From Oscillospiraceae bacterium (GTDB taxonomy: Bacteria; Bacillota; Clostridia; Oscillospirales; Oscillospiraceae), in contig CAJTFK010000012.1 of assembly GCA_910575505.1 (NCBI GenBank), positions 50,333 through 114,332 on the forward strand: a DNA stretch of 64,000 bases. The letters are read 5' to 3'. This document shows, in pieces, positions 34,252 through 43,770 of this stretch. The notes under the pieces were generated by a model. That model was given only the letters and a program-made list of their open reading frames with translations, did not search any database and was not told the DNA's origin. The stretch's first letter is position 1; each line of letters opens with the position of its first letter. The translations under genes and the position numbers were made by a program.

Positions 34252-34435
34252 ACCATTTCCTCCTCTGTTATTTTTTAATATCTATAAAGATCCTTCACAT
34301 TATAGCCAGCTGCCAATGTAGACCGTAGCTGCAATCGGACAAAATTTTTTATGTTAGGTTTTCATTTTAGGACTTTACCGGCTCCTTTTAGATTGTCCAG
34401 TGCGCACGGACGATAAAAATGAAAGGAGCATCAAT

Positions 34436-35190
34436 ATGGCTAGAAATCACACCTGTGCCCAAAACACCTATACAATTAACGGAGAGTCCATTACGCTGTA
34501 TCAGATCCGCACAGCTGCGTCTAACATCAAGATTATGAGCTTTTCGCGGGCAACTGGCCGGGATAAAACCCTGAAAAAGATTTCCGCATCAGGTGAGTAT
34601 GGCATCAACGCCAGCTGGTTTAACTACACAGGAGACAACCACATCATGAACCTGGCTTATCAGAACGGAATCCGGCAGGGATACTTCCTGAATGATGCAG
34701 AAGTTCCTGTAGTTGCGAGCGCTGTAACGGATGGCTTCACAAACAGCGTTGGAAAAAGCGCAATCTTTCTGGCCAATGGCGTACTTGGATTTACATCCAG
34801 CATCGAATTCTCCAGCAGTTCGCTTGTCAAAAACAGCATCTGGCTTCAGGGCGGCATCAACCTCTTCCTCGGTGAGAGCAACTGGAGCACCAAGTTTGAC
34901 ATCGAAAGCGGAGGTGAGCATGACTCTCCCGCGAATCGTTCTGCAAGGGCAGCTGGTCTTGTTAACAGCAAGGTCTACCTGTTTGCGGGCACGCAGTCCG
35001 TCAATATTTCGACATTCCGAAATGCCATCATGAGGAATCTATCGATCCAGGAGGACGGCACCTCACCTAAATACCGTGGTATTTTTTGGACGGCGGTGGT
35101 TCCACGCAACTGGCGGGTGATTCACTCAATGCCTGCCAGAATAGCTGCTGTCCAATCCCGCAAATCATTGCGCTAGTCAGTAAAACCTGA
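34436..35190 (+). pseudogene. Phosphodiester glycosidase (NAGPA-like) with one-base frameshift
   Basis: The ATG at 34436 follows GAAAGGAG. The protein has GINASWFNYTGDNHIM, AIFLANGVLGF and SPANRSARAAGLVNSKVYLFAGT, features of the phosphodiester glycosidase domain (PF09992). At the T6 run 35082-35087 the frame shifts. As written it ends at 35176 with a nonsense tail; with one extra T it reads GIFLDGGGSTQLAGDSLNACQN to a stop at 35190, restoring the family's LDGGGST motif. The break is therefore at a homopolymer: a real mutation, phase-variable switch or sequencing error. No signal peptide is seen, unlike most relatives. Confidence 0.72.
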
Positions 35191-35269
35191 TACACACCCG
35201 GTCAAGAGGCGGCGGTTCCATTTGGGGCTGCCGCCCCCGGTGGCTTACTGGCGGCAATTCCGAAGGCTG

Positions 35270-35494
35270 CTATAGATGGTCAATGTCCTGCAAATCTTCC
35301 TCTGTCAGGGCCGGTTTCCTTCCTCTCTGACTGGTTTGAAGCTCTACACTGCCGGTTTTCTTCATTTGCATGCTCAAACGGTACACTGTGCCTGTACTCA
35401 CCCGGAAACACTTTGCCGCTGTCTGTGCATTGCGGGTCTGTTCATATGCCTCTGCCGGTAGTTTTCGCGCCTCGTTGTGTAACATTGCCATCAC
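35270..35494 (-). pseudogene. IS630-type transposase N-terminal fragment
   Basis: The minus-strand frame opens with MMAMLHNEARKLPAEAYEQT and continues ...AAKCFRVSTGTVYRLSMQMKKTGS and RGRKPALTEEDL, the helix-turn-helix domain of IS630-family transposases. It stops at 35270 before the DDE catalytic domain. A remnant that marks the right border of the decayed mobile region. Confidence 0.7.
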
Positions 35495-35534
35495 CTTAAG
35501 TCAATATGCCGCTATTTTACTGGATTGCTCTAAT

Positions 35535-36590
35535 TTACCGTGGCTGTCTTAATGTAGAATTCCGCCATACAGCAGGACTTTTGATATAGACGGAACGGAA
35601 CGGACGGTCTGGATATGCGATTCTCTCCAGCAGCAGCTCGGCGGCAATGCGGCCAATCTCGGTATTTGGTATCTGGGCCGTCGTCAGCGACGGCTCCACC
35701 ACCGTGGACTGGGGCGTACCGTCAAAGCCGGTCAGCATAACGTCGCCCGGAACGGACAACCCCATCAATTTCAAAGCGTTGAGCATACGCAGCGCGAGGA
35801 AATCATTGGCGCAGACAAAGGCATCCGGGATTTCCGGCATGGCGCGGACCTGTTCCATCAGCCATTCCGGGTTATCATAGGGAGCGGAATCCTTTGCCAG
35901 GATGCACAGCTTCCGGTCCAGTGGAATGCCCATATGCTCCAGAGAAAAGCAAAAGCCGGTCCAGCGCTCCCAGAAGCTGTTGCAATGTTCCGCATCACCT
36001 ACAAAGCCCAGCTTTTTTGCCCCGGCGTTAATCACATGGGCTGTGATCGCCGCCATACTGGAGCGGTTTTCCATCGAAATAAAATCACATTCCATTGGGA
36101 ACATGGCGGCGCCGGCATAAGCGTCAATAAAAATAGTAGGAATGTGCAGGCTGCACAGAAAATCCAAATACTGCTTGTCAAAAAGCTCCACGCCTAAAAG
36201 ACCCGCCGTCTGCTCCAAAACCACATGAGCCGGTAAGCGGCCCTGGCGCATCTCCTCCGGGGAAATCTCGTGAAGCGTAAGAGTGTAACCTGCCCGGCTC
36301 AGATGCTCTGTGAACACAGGGAGGAAAAATGTGGCGAAGTGGTAGTCTGTAGGCATCCGTTTGGTCAGCAGCGCGACGTTTTGAATAGGGGGAGCTTGAA
36401 TGCCTGGCTCGCTGTGCTCCGGAATCGCTTCCGGGAATTGATGATATCCCAACTCCTTTGCTTTTTGCACAACCATATGCCTTGTGACTTCCGGCACAGC
36501 GCCTTTTCCGTTGAATACTTTGGATACCGTGTTTCTGGACAGGCCGCAGGCGTTGGCGATGTCCTGCATTGTGATCCGTTTGCGCGCCAT
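35535..36590 (-). CDS. LacI-family transcriptional regulator of the fructan locus
   Basis: Start at 36590 (MARKRITMQDIANACGLSRNTVSKVFNGKGAV) after a GAGGAG site; the frame is open to 36770 but the extension runs into the promoter region. The 351-residue product has the N-terminal LacI helix-turn-helix (about 5-30) and a periplasmic-binding-like effector domain with the conserved end (DVMLTGFDGTPQSTVVEPSLTT). It is divergent from the ABC transporter/GH32 operon. TTTACA/TGTAAA-type sites in the shared promoter region are likely operators. Effector is presumably fructose, sucrose or a fructo-oligosaccharide (inference). Confidence 0.93.
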   Translation of the reverse strand: MARKRITMQDIANACGLSRNTVSKVFNGKGAVPEVTRHMVVQKAKELGYHQFPEAIPEHSEPGIQAPPIQNVALLTKRMPTDYHFATFFLPVFTEHLSRAGYTLTLHEISPEEMRQGRLPAHVVLEQTAGLLGVELFDKQYLDFLCSLHIPTIFIDAYAGAAMFPMECDFISMENRSSMAAITAHVINAGAKKLGFVGDAEHCNSFWERWTGFCFSLEHMGIPLDRKLCILAKDSAPYDNPEWLMEQVRAMPEIPDAFVCANDFLALRMLNALKLMGLSVPGDVMLTGFDGTPQSTVVEPSLTTAQIPNTEIGRIAAELLLERIAYPDRPFRSVYIKSPAVWRNSTLRQPR

Positions 36591-36657
36591 TTTCTGCTCC
36601 TCTTTCACATTTTGGATTTGAATTCTATCATAGCACAGACTTTTTCGAAAAGCAATA

Positions 36658-36672
36658 TTTACATTTTGTAAA
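36658..36672. promoter_or_regulatory. Palindromic operator-like site TTTACATTTTGTAAA
   Basis: TTTACA and TGTAAA flank a 3-base centre, in the promoter region between the LacI gene and the ABC operon. Half-sites TTTACA recur at 36797-36802 and 36808-36813 just after the promoter -10, so a cooperative repressor arrangement is plausible. Confidence 0.6.
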
Positions 36673-36763
36673 CAATCGGAGAGGCGCTTTGTAAATATTC
36701 TATAAACAGATGGTGAACTTACTGGCAGCTGTGACAATATTTCTGATATAAACACCTGAGCTA

Positions 36764-36792
36764 TTGACAAAGTGTGCAGAATGTTCTATATT
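36764..36792 (+). promoter_or_regulatory. Promoter of the fructan ABC/GH32 operon
   Basis: TTGACA (36764-36769) and TATATT (36787-36792) with a 17-base spacer, about 110 bases before the first permease gene. TTTACA half-sites immediately downstream suit LacI-type repression. Confidence 0.8.
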
Positions 36793-36901
36793 ATGATTTA
36801 CAAACAGTTTACAATATATCAATAAAATTTACATCTTGCACATTTGTTTTTGCGCCCGGTCTGGGCTCAAAATAATTTTCAGAAAGTACGAGGTGGATCA
36901 A

Positions 36902-37876
36902 ATGAAGCGAAATCAAAAATCTGCCGCACTGGCGGCTTCGCCGCCCGGCGCACTCCGCGGACCCGGAAACAGGAAATGGAAGTATTTTAAAGAGAACTAT
37001 CCGTTCCTCATCATGCTGTTGCCTGCGGTGGTAGTTGTATTCCTGTTCAACTACCTGCCCATCTACGGCGTGCTGATTGCGTTCCAGGACTTTATGCCGG
37101 GAGACAAGATTTTCTCAGATACCACGATCTGGGTGGGCTTCAGCAACTTCACCCGCTTCTTCACCGATGTGCAGTTCTGGCCGCTGATGAAGAACACCTT
37201 CCTGCTGTGCATCCTGGGCTTTGTGATCGGGTTCCCGCTCCCCATCATCATCTCTCTGATGCTCAACGCGCTGTCGGGCAAGCGGACCAAGAAATTCCTC
37301 CAGACGGTTTTCACCGCCCCCCACTTCATCTCTCTGGTGGTTCTGGTCGGTATGCTCCAGTTGTTCTTCGGGCGCTACGGCCTGGTGAATAACGTGTTCG
37401 CCAATATGGGCGGCGAGCGTTTCTCCTACTTCCTGGAAAGCTCCGCCTTCCGACCCCTATATATCCTCTCCAGCAACTGGCAGGACTTCGGATGGAGCGC
37501 CATCATCTACATAGCGGCCCTGGCGAACGTAGATCCCGGCCAGCATGAGGCAGCCATCCTGGACGGCGCGTCCCGGTTCCAGCGGGTGCTCCACATCGAC
37601 ATCCCGGCCATCATGCCCATGATCAGCGTTATGCTCATTATGTCCATCGGCGGTCTGATGGGTGTTGGCTACGAAAAGGCCCTGCTGATGCAGACGGACG
37701 GCAACCTTCCGGTCAGCGAGCTGATTGCGACCTACGTTTACAAGAGGGGTCTGACCGGCGTTCCCGACCAGGCGTATGCCACAGCCATCGGCCTGTTCAA
37801 CTCCATCATCAACGTCATCCTGCTGATTATCGCCAACACGACATCCAAGAAGTTCTCTGAGAACTCGCTGTGGTAA
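36902..37876 (+). CDS. Sugar ABC transporter permease (LplB type)
   Basis: Start at 36902 (MKRNQKSAALAA) after GAGGTGG; 324 residues. Six membrane segments with the LplB signature start (YPFLIMLLPAVVVVFLFNYLPIYGVLIAFQDF) and the permease EAA loop near residues 215-235 (HEAAILDGASRFQRVLHIDIP). LplB/YtcP-type permeases import oligosaccharides. It is the first gene of the operon, with its partner permease 15 bases downstream. Confidence 0.95.
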   Translation: MKRNQKSAALAASPPGALRGPGNRKWKYFKENYPFLIMLLPAVVVVFLFNYLPIYGVLIAFQDFMPGDKIFSDTTIWVGFSNFTRFFTDVQFWPLMKNTFLLCILGFVIGFPLPIIISLMLNALSGKRTKKFLQTVFTAPHFISLVVLVGMLQLFFGRYGLVNNVFANMGGERFSYFLESSAFRPLYILSSNWQDFGWSAIIYIAALANVDPGQHEAAILDGASRFQRVLHIDIPAIMPMISVMLIMSIGGLMGVGYEKALLMQTDGNLPVSELIATYVYKRGLTGVPDQAYATAIGLFNSIINVILLIIANTTSKKFSENSLW

Positions 37877-37891
37877 GGGGAGGTGTGACTG

Positions 37892-38794
37892 ATGCAGAGA
37901 GTTTCTAAAGCGGCAGGCCGGAAGGCCATCAGCGGCGATCTGGTGTTCCGCATTGTCAACGGTCTTTTGCTGGGACTTGTGGCCCTGATCGTCCTCTATC
38001 CGCTGTACTTCGTCATTATCGCCTCCATTTCCAGTCCGGAGGCAGTCCTGGCCGGCAAGGTGGTGCTCTTCCCGGTGGGAGTCAACTTCGACGGCTTCCG
38101 GAAGATTCTGGAGCGGTCGGACATCTGGCGGGGCTATCTGAATACCATCATCTATACCGTGCTGACCGTGATTTTGTCCCTGCTGGTCACGGTGCCCGCG
38201 GGCTGGGCCCTGAGCCGGAAAACGCTGCCCGGGAAAAAGTTCTGGATGATGTTCTTCATCATTCCCATGTTCTTCGGCGGCGGCCTGATTCCATTCTACA
38301 ACGTCATGAGCAGCCTGAAGCTGGTGAACACCATGTGGGCCGTGATCCTTCCCTCCATCCTGTCGGTCTGGAATCTGTTTATGACCAAGACCTTCTTTGA
38401 AACCAGTATCCCGGACGGGCTGATTGAGGCGGCGAAAATCGACGGCGCCGGGCAGTTCCGGGTCTTCACCTCCGTGGTGCTCCCGCTGTCCAAGGCGATC
38501 ATGGCGGTCATGGCCCTGTATTACGCGGTGGGCCAGTGGAACAGCTACTTCAACGCCATGATTTTCCTCCAGGACGAGAGCCTCTACCCCCTCCAGCTGG
38601 TGCTGAAGGAAATCCTGATTGCCTCCGAGAGCACGGTGGGCGGCAGCGGCGAGACGATTCTCGAGCAGTTCCGGCTGGCAAACCAGCTCAAATATGTATC
38701 CGTGATTGTGTCCAGCCTGCCGGTTCTGTGCCTGTATCCCTTTGTACAGAAGTATTTCGCCCAGGGCGTCATGATTGGCTCCCTGAAAGAGTGA
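37892..38794 (+). CDS. Carbohydrate ABC transporter permease (LplC/YtcP type)
   Basis: 300 residues with six membrane segments; [23 protein letters not shown] near the N-terminus and the EAA-type loop ([23 protein letters not shown]) near residues 172-195. The family C-terminus [14 protein letters not shown] is intact. It pairs with the LplB-type permease directly upstream. Confidence 0.95.
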   Translation: MQRVSKAAGRKAISGDLVFRIVNGLLLGLVALIVLYPLYFVIIASISSPEAVLAGKVVLFPVGVNFDGFRKILERSDIWRGYLNTIIYTVLTVILSLLVTVPAGWALSRKTLPGKKFWMMFFIIPMFFGGGLIPFYNVMSSLKLVNTMWAVILPSILSVWNLFMTKTFFETSIPDGLIEAAKIDGAGQFRVFTSVVLPLSKAIMAVMALYYAVGQWNSYFNAMIFLQDESLYPLQLVLKEILIASESTVGGSGETILEQFRLANQLKYVSVIVSSLPVLCLYPFVQKYFAQGVMIGSLKE

Positions 38795-38867
38795 CCGCAG
38801 TGAAAACCGGCCTTCCGGAACCGGCGGATACCCCCGGCAGGCCGCAAAAAATGAGGAGGATTCTACG

Positions 38868-40055
38868 ATGGCAGCTTTGAGCCTGAAAAATATCCAGAAG
38901 ATTTATCCCCACAGCGGGCAGTCAAAGCCCAGGAAGAAAAAGGGCGAGCCGGAGAAGAAGAGCAATCTCCAGGTAACCGCTCAGGGCGTTATCGCTGTTC
39001 AGGCATTCAACCTGGACATTGCGGACAAGGAATTCATCGTGCTGGTGGGTCCCTCCGGCTGCGGCAAGTCCACCACCCTGCGGATGGTGGCGGGCCTGGA
39101 GGAAATCTCCGGCGGCGAGCTGTATATTGACGGCAAGCTCATGAACGATGTGGAACCGAAAAACCGTGACATCGCCATGGTCTTCCAGAGCTACGCACTC
39201 TATCCCCACATGACGGTTTACGAAAATATGGCCTTCCCCTTGAAGCTGCGAAAGGCGCCAAAGGACGAGATCGACCGCCGGGTGAAGGAAGCCGCAGCCA
39301 TTCTGGACATCACCCAGTATCTGGACCGGAAGCCCAAGGCCCTCTCCGGCGGCCAGCGCCAGCGGGTGGCCATTGGCCGGGCCATCGTCCGGGAGCCCAA
39401 GGTCCTGCTGATGGACGAACCCCTCTCCAACCTGGACGCCAAGCTGCGCAACCAGATGCGCGCCGAGATCATCAAGCTCCGCCAGAAAATCAACACGACC
39501 TTCATGTACGTCACCCATGACCAGACTGAGGCCATGACCCTGGGCGACCGGATTGTCATTATGAAGGACGGCTGGATTCAGCAGATCGGCACACCCCAGG
39601 AAGTTTTTGACCATCCCGCCAACCTCTTTGTGGCCGGTTTTATCGGGATGCCCCAGATGAACTTCTTTGACGCCAGGCTTCTCTGCGAGGGCGGGAAGTA
39701 CAGCGTGTCCGCAGGCGGCTGCACCGTGGAGCTCTCCCCGGAGAAGCAGGCGAATCTGGCGGCGAAGAAGGTCCCTGCCCAGGATATTACCCTGGGCGTC
39801 CGCCCCAGCCACATGGTGCTCTCCGGACAGCACGGCAACACCCTTACCGCCGTCGTCGAAGTCTCCGAGCTGATGGGCAGCGAGGTCCACTTCCACGCCA
39901 ACGCCGGCGGCAAGGACGTGGTGGTGATCGTTCCCACCATGAACGCCGACGGCGGGCGGGTCGATTCCTTCCGATCCGGCGACAAACTGAACCTGACCTT
40001 CAGCGGCAGCGTCTGCCACATCTTCGGCCAGGACGGAAAAAACCTGGAATTCTGA
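38868..40055 (+). CDS. Sugar ABC transporter ATP-binding protein (MsmK/UgpC type), second copy
   Basis: 395 residues; Walker [30 protein letters not shown] and YVTHDQTEA as in its paralogue at 12736-13926, to which it is near-identical through the core, including the unusual Lys-rich insertion after residue 15. The C-terminal regulatory domain has diverged more. LplBC-type importers normally lack a dedicated ATPase and borrow a shared MsmK-like one, so finding a copy inside the operon is notable; duplication from the alpha-galactoside operon is a simple explanation. Confidence 0.94.
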   Translation: MAALSLKNIQKIYPHSGQSKPRKKKGEPEKKSNLQVTAQGVIAVQAFNLDIADKEFIVLVGPSGCGKSTTLRMVAGLEEISGGELYIDGKLMNDVEPKNRDIAMVFQSYALYPHMTVYENMAFPLKLRKAPKDEIDRRVKEAAAILDITQYLDRKPKALSGGQRQRVAIGRAIVREPKVLLMDEPLSNLDAKLRNQMRAEIIKLRQKINTTFMYVTHDQTEAMTLGDRIVIMKDGWIQQIGTPQEVFDHPANLFVAGFIGMPQMNFFDARLLCEGGKYSVSAGGCTVELSPEKQANLAAKKVPAQDITLGVRPSHMVLSGQHGNTLTAVVEVSELMGSEVHFHANAGGKDVVVIVPTMNADGGRVDSFRSGDKLNLTFSGSVCHIFGQDGKNLEF

Positions 40056-40104
40056 GCCGGCAATCCGGAACATCAATCAATTTGAATTTGGAGGTTCAAA
40101 CAAC

Positions 40105-41793
40105 ATGAAAAGAATGGTTTCCTATCTTCTTGCGGCAGTGCTGATTCTGTCCCTGACTGCCTGCGGCGGCAGCGGCGGCGATTCGAAACAGGCTGGTTCC
40201 GATGTGGAGACGTTGAAGTCCGAATATGGCTTCCAGTGGACCAATCCCAACGCCCCCATCCTCAACGACAAGGGCGCGGATGAGATTTCCTTCACCATCT
40301 ACTCTTCGAAAAACGCCTCTGCCCTGGACTACAATGACATGAAGATCATGCAGGATCTGTTTGCGGCCACCAACGTCAGCGTGAACTGGGAAAACGTGTC
40401 CGAGTCTGTCTATGAGCAGCAGAAGAATCTGATCTTCGGCAACGCGGACGACCGCCCGGACGCCATCTATCACGCGGGCATGGGCGCCGGTGAAATCATC
40501 AAGTACGCCAAGCGGAAAATGCTGGTGCCCATCAGCGACTATCTGGAATATATGCCCAACCTCTCCAGAATTCTGGAAGAGCGGCCCGACATCAGGAACC
40601 AGCTCACCAATGTGGAGGACGGCAAGATTTATTCCCTGCCCCGCGTGGAGGAAATGGGCCTGCTTCAGCACCCCAACATTCTGTTCCTGAACAAGACCTG
40701 GGCGCAGCAGGCCATCGATGCCGGAGCTGTCAGCGGGATTTCTGCCGCCGATCTTCAGGACGGTCTGAGCCTCACTGCCGCCCAGATGGAGTCCCTGCTG
40801 AAATATTTCAAGGATAACGACATGAACGGCAACGGAGACACCGCCGATGAGCGCCCCCTGAGCTTTGTCTATAACAACTGGCAGGGCAACCAGTGCGATT
40901 TGTACGGTATGTTCGGCCTGAATGACAACCTGGAACACCGGGTCATTGCAGACGGCAAGGTGACATACACGGTCACGGACCCCCGCTTCAAGGAAGCTAC
41001 CAATTTTATTGCAGGCTGGGTTGATAACGGCCTGATCGACAAGGTGTCTTTTGAGCAGTCTCAGGACAATTTCCTGGCCAACGGCAAGGGTGAGGAGACT
41101 TATGGTGCGTTCTACTGGTGGGAGAGCGAGACGGTGGTTTCCAATCCGGAGAACTATATCGCCTGCGCCCCTCTGAGCGGCCCCAATGGAGAGCAGACCA
41201 TCTGTGTCAGCAATAATCCCGAGATCAGCACCGGCGAGGTGGTTATATTCAGTGACTGCGCCAATGTGGAAGTTCTTCTCGCTTACCTGGACCGCTACTA
41301 TGATCCCCTGATTTCCGCCCAGATCAACTATGGCCCCATTGGTATCGTTTACGAAGAAGACCTGGACGCGGACGGCAAGCTGGTGCAGAAGGAACTGCCC
41401 GAGGGAATCACCGCTGATGAGCTTCGGCTCCAGAACGCTCCGTTTGGTATTATCTACCTCTCCGATTACGCCTGGGAGAATGTCGTGAACATGGAACCCC
41501 GCGCCCAGCTCCGGGTGGACCGGCTGAAGCTGGTGGCCGAGCCTTACGTTCCCGCCAATGTGCAGCCTTGCAGCAACCTCCAATTCACTCTGGAAGAGCT
41601 GAACACCCTGAGCAACTATGAGACGAACTTCAATGATTACGTCCGCACCAACCTGATCAACTGGCTGATGAAGGGCGGCGTATCCGATGCCGATTGGGAC
41701 GCGTTCCAGAATGACCTGAGCGGTAAGGTGAACCTCCCCGGCATCCAGCAGGTCTATCAGGACGCCTATGACCGGCTGGCGTCCATGAACTGA
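40105..41793 (+). CDS. Extracellular solute-binding lipoprotein (LplA type)
   Basis: 562 residues with a signal peptide ending in lipobox LTAC. The long form (over 500 residues) is typical of LplA-type binding proteins that take oligosaccharides. Internal features include EEISFTIYSSKNASALDYNDMKI-like start of the mature domain, PDAIYHAGM, and a DxNxDGxxD-like calcium loop (DNDMNGNGDTADERPLSF) near residue 235-255. It partners the two permeases upstream; likely ligand is a fructo-oligosaccharide given the GH32 enzymes in the operon. Confidence 0.94.
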   Translation: MKRMVSYLLAAVLILSLTACGGSGGDSKQAGSDVETLKSEYGFQWTNPNAPILNDKGADEISFTIYSSKNASALDYNDMKIMQDLFAATNVSVNWENVSESVYEQQKNLIFGNADDRPDAIYHAGMGAGEIIKYAKRKMLVPISDYLEYMPNLSRILEERPDIRNQLTNVEDGKIYSLPRVEEMGLLQHPNILFLNKTWAQQAIDAGAVSGISAADLQDGLSLTAAQMESLLKYFKDNDMNGNGDTADERPLSFVYNNWQGNQCDLYGMFGLNDNLEHRVIADGKVTYTVTDPRFKEATNFIAGWVDNGLIDKVSFEQSQDNFLANGKGEETYGAFYWWESETVVSNPENYIACAPLSGPNGEQTICVSNNPEISTGEVVIFSDCANVEVLLAYLDRYYDPLISAQINYGPIGIVYEEDLDADGKLVQKELPEGITADELRLQNAPFGIIYLSDYAWENVVNMEPRAQLRVDRLKLVAEPYVPANVQPCSNLQFTLEELNTLSNYETNFNDYVRTNLINWLMKGGVSDADWDAFQNDLSGKVNLPGIQQVYQDAYDRLASMN

Positions 41794-41807
41794 AAGGAGG
41801 TTTCACC

Positions 41808-43544
41808 ATGAAACTGCCCCGTGCCCTCACAGCGGCGGCACTGGCGTTGTCGCTGACCCTCTCCCTGACCGCCTGCGGCGGCGGGGAGAACACCCCGCCG
41901 GAATTCAAAGGCATCCAGGACCAGACCGTGCAGGCTGGAACCGAGTTTGACGCCTTGGCGGGCGTCACCGCGGAAGACGCCCAGGAGGGCGATCTCACCG
42001 GCAAAATTACAGTAGAAGCAACCCCGTCCATGGACTTCACCGGCGGCAAAGCCGTGATCGAAGAGGCCGGAGAATACGAGCTGGTCTACACCGTTACCGA
42101 CAAGGGCGGACTGACAGCCGAAGGCTACGCCACCCTGACGGTCACCCGCCGGACCGGAGACGCAGTGGTTTACAAACAGTTTGACTTCAGCGCGCCTCAG
42201 GCGGCGGACGATCACGGCTGGACGCCCAGGGTATCCAACGGCGCAGACGCGTCCGGCGAACTGAAGCAGGGCGCTTATGTATTTGACATCAAAACCCCTG
42301 GCAGCGCGGAAGGGGATATCCAGCTGGTCAAGTCCGGTCTGGCCCTGAAAGCGGCGGATTACCGGCTCGTTGTCTATGCCAAATCCACCGCGGAAACCAG
42401 TGCGGTGATTCAGGCAGGCGGACAGAGCGCCGCCGTGACCATCGGGACCGGAATCGCGCCCCTGGAACTGGGCTTCACCTCCGGCGGCGCAGGAAGCACG
42501 GACGCAGTCTTCGACCTGAGCAGGAGTCCCGCCGGCAGTACGGTTACCATTGATAAAATCGAGCTCATTGAAATCTCCGGCAAAGAGACCCGGAGCCCGG
42601 TCTACACCGGCGGTCCCGAGCTGAGCGTCAACGCCGGAGACGGCGCCTCTGCCGAGGTCAAGGGAAACACAGTGGAAATCAGCAGTTATCCCACAGACGG
42701 CGGCGTGTGGAGCATCAAAACCGACATCGCCCTGCCCGGCGTGACCATTGAGGAAGGACAGAAGTATTACTACAGCTTCAAGCTCAGCGCCCGGAATGCC
42801 CAGAGCGGCGAGTGTCTGGTGGAGAGCGCGTCCCAGGCCGATGCCAACCGGGTGAGCTTCAACAGCTTTGCCACCGGAGCAGGGGAAGAGGTAACGGTCA
42901 CTGCCGCTTTCACAGCGGAACAGGCTGTGGCTGATCCCGTGATCCGCCTCCAGATTGGCGCACCCTCCGATGGCGTGGCTGCCAACTCCATCCAGATCAG
43001 CGATTTGGAGTTCGGCACCGTGTCCGGCGACCTGAAAACGGTGAAAACCATCGACGCCTTTACCCCCTTCGGACGGAACACCGCCAACGGAACCGACCCC
43101 AGCCAGCCCTGGGAAACCTTCAACGGCACTGACGAGGGCGCTGAGGGCGTGGGCACCATCTGGACCCAGGACGGTAGCTTCTTCTACCGCATTGACCAGG
43201 GCGGCGTCACCGACTGGCACAACAAGCTGATCTGCGGCTACACCGGCAATCCCCTGACCCTGGAGGGCGACAGCTATTACACCGTGGAAATCACCGCCAG
43301 GGCCGACAAAGACGTGTCCTGCGGCTTCTTCCTGAACACCCTGGGCGGCTGGGACCCCCGAATCTCGGAAAGCCTGAATATCACCACCCAGGAGCAGACC
43401 TTCACCTTTACCACCACAGATACCTTCATCACGGATATGGACTTTGAGATGCTGTTCCAGTTCGGTTCGGAGCAGACCGCGCAGCTGGGCGAGGTTACCA
43501 TTGAGCTGTCCGATGTAACGATTTACCAGATGCCTGTGATGTAA
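41808..43544 (+). CDS. Lipoprotein with Ig-like (DUF5011) and carbohydrate-binding-like modules
   Basis: 578 residues. Signal peptide with lipobox LTAC, then an Ig-like domain of DUF5011 type (about 25-112; GVTAEDAQEGDLTGKI, EAGEYELVYTVTDKGG). Three beta-sandwich stretches follow (about 120-255, 265-405, 415-578), with the pattern VWSIKTDI...GQKYYYSFKLSARN...VIRLQIG...ISDLEF that recurs in the giant protein at 48551-56245. No catalytic motif is visible, so it is probably a cell-surface glycan-binding protein helping capture fructan. It starts 14 bases after the binding-protein gene. Confidence 0.82.
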   Translation: MKLPRALTAAALALSLTLSLTACGGGENTPPEFKGIQDQTVQAGTEFDALAGVTAEDAQEGDLTGKITVEATPSMDFTGGKAVIEEAGEYELVYTVTDKGGLTAEGYATLTVTRRTGDAVVYKQFDFSAPQAADDHGWTPRVSNGADASGELKQGAYVFDIKTPGSAEGDIQLVKSGLALKAADYRLVVYAKSTAETSAVIQAGGQSAAVTIGTGIAPLELGFTSGGAGSTDAVFDLSRSPAGSTVTIDKIELIEISGKETRSPVYTGGPELSVNAGDGASAEVKGNTVEISSYPTDGGVWSIKTDIALPGVTIEEGQKYYYSFKLSARNAQSGECLVESASQADANRVSFNSFATGAGEEVTVTAAFTAEQAVADPVIRLQIGAPSDGVAANSIQISDLEFGTVSGDLKTVKTIDAFTPFGRNTANGTDPSQPWETFNGTDEGAEGVGTIWTQDGSFFYRIDQGGVTDWHNKLICGYTGNPLTLEGDSYYTVEITARADKDVSCGFFLNTLGGWDPRISESLNITTQEQTFTFTTTDTFITDMDFEMLFQFGSEQTAQLGEVTIELSDVTIYQMPVM

Positions 43545-43545
43545 G

Positions 43546-43704
43546 AGCCTGTATTCACAATCGCTGAACGCCGTCTGAGCGGTCTTTTCCCCGTCGTACT
43601 GCGCCGTTTTCCCTTGCCATACGTCAGTATGGCCGCGGAAAATCTCCTTATCTGACGGGAAAAATCCTCGACCATCCGATATTCCCCGGTTATAAATACA
43701 GGTT
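43546..43704. repeat. MITE-like dispersed repeat, copy 3
   Basis: 159 bp starting one base after the stop codon at 43544, with termini AGCCTGTATTCACAATCG and GGTTATAAATACAGGTT. Same orientation as copy 2. It is inserted between two genes of the fructan operon without disrupting either. Confidence 0.74.
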
Positions 43705-43770
43705 CTGGAACGATCACCCGCAGGGGGGATGCCGGATACATCCCCCCTGCAAGTATCATAGGAGGCGGAT

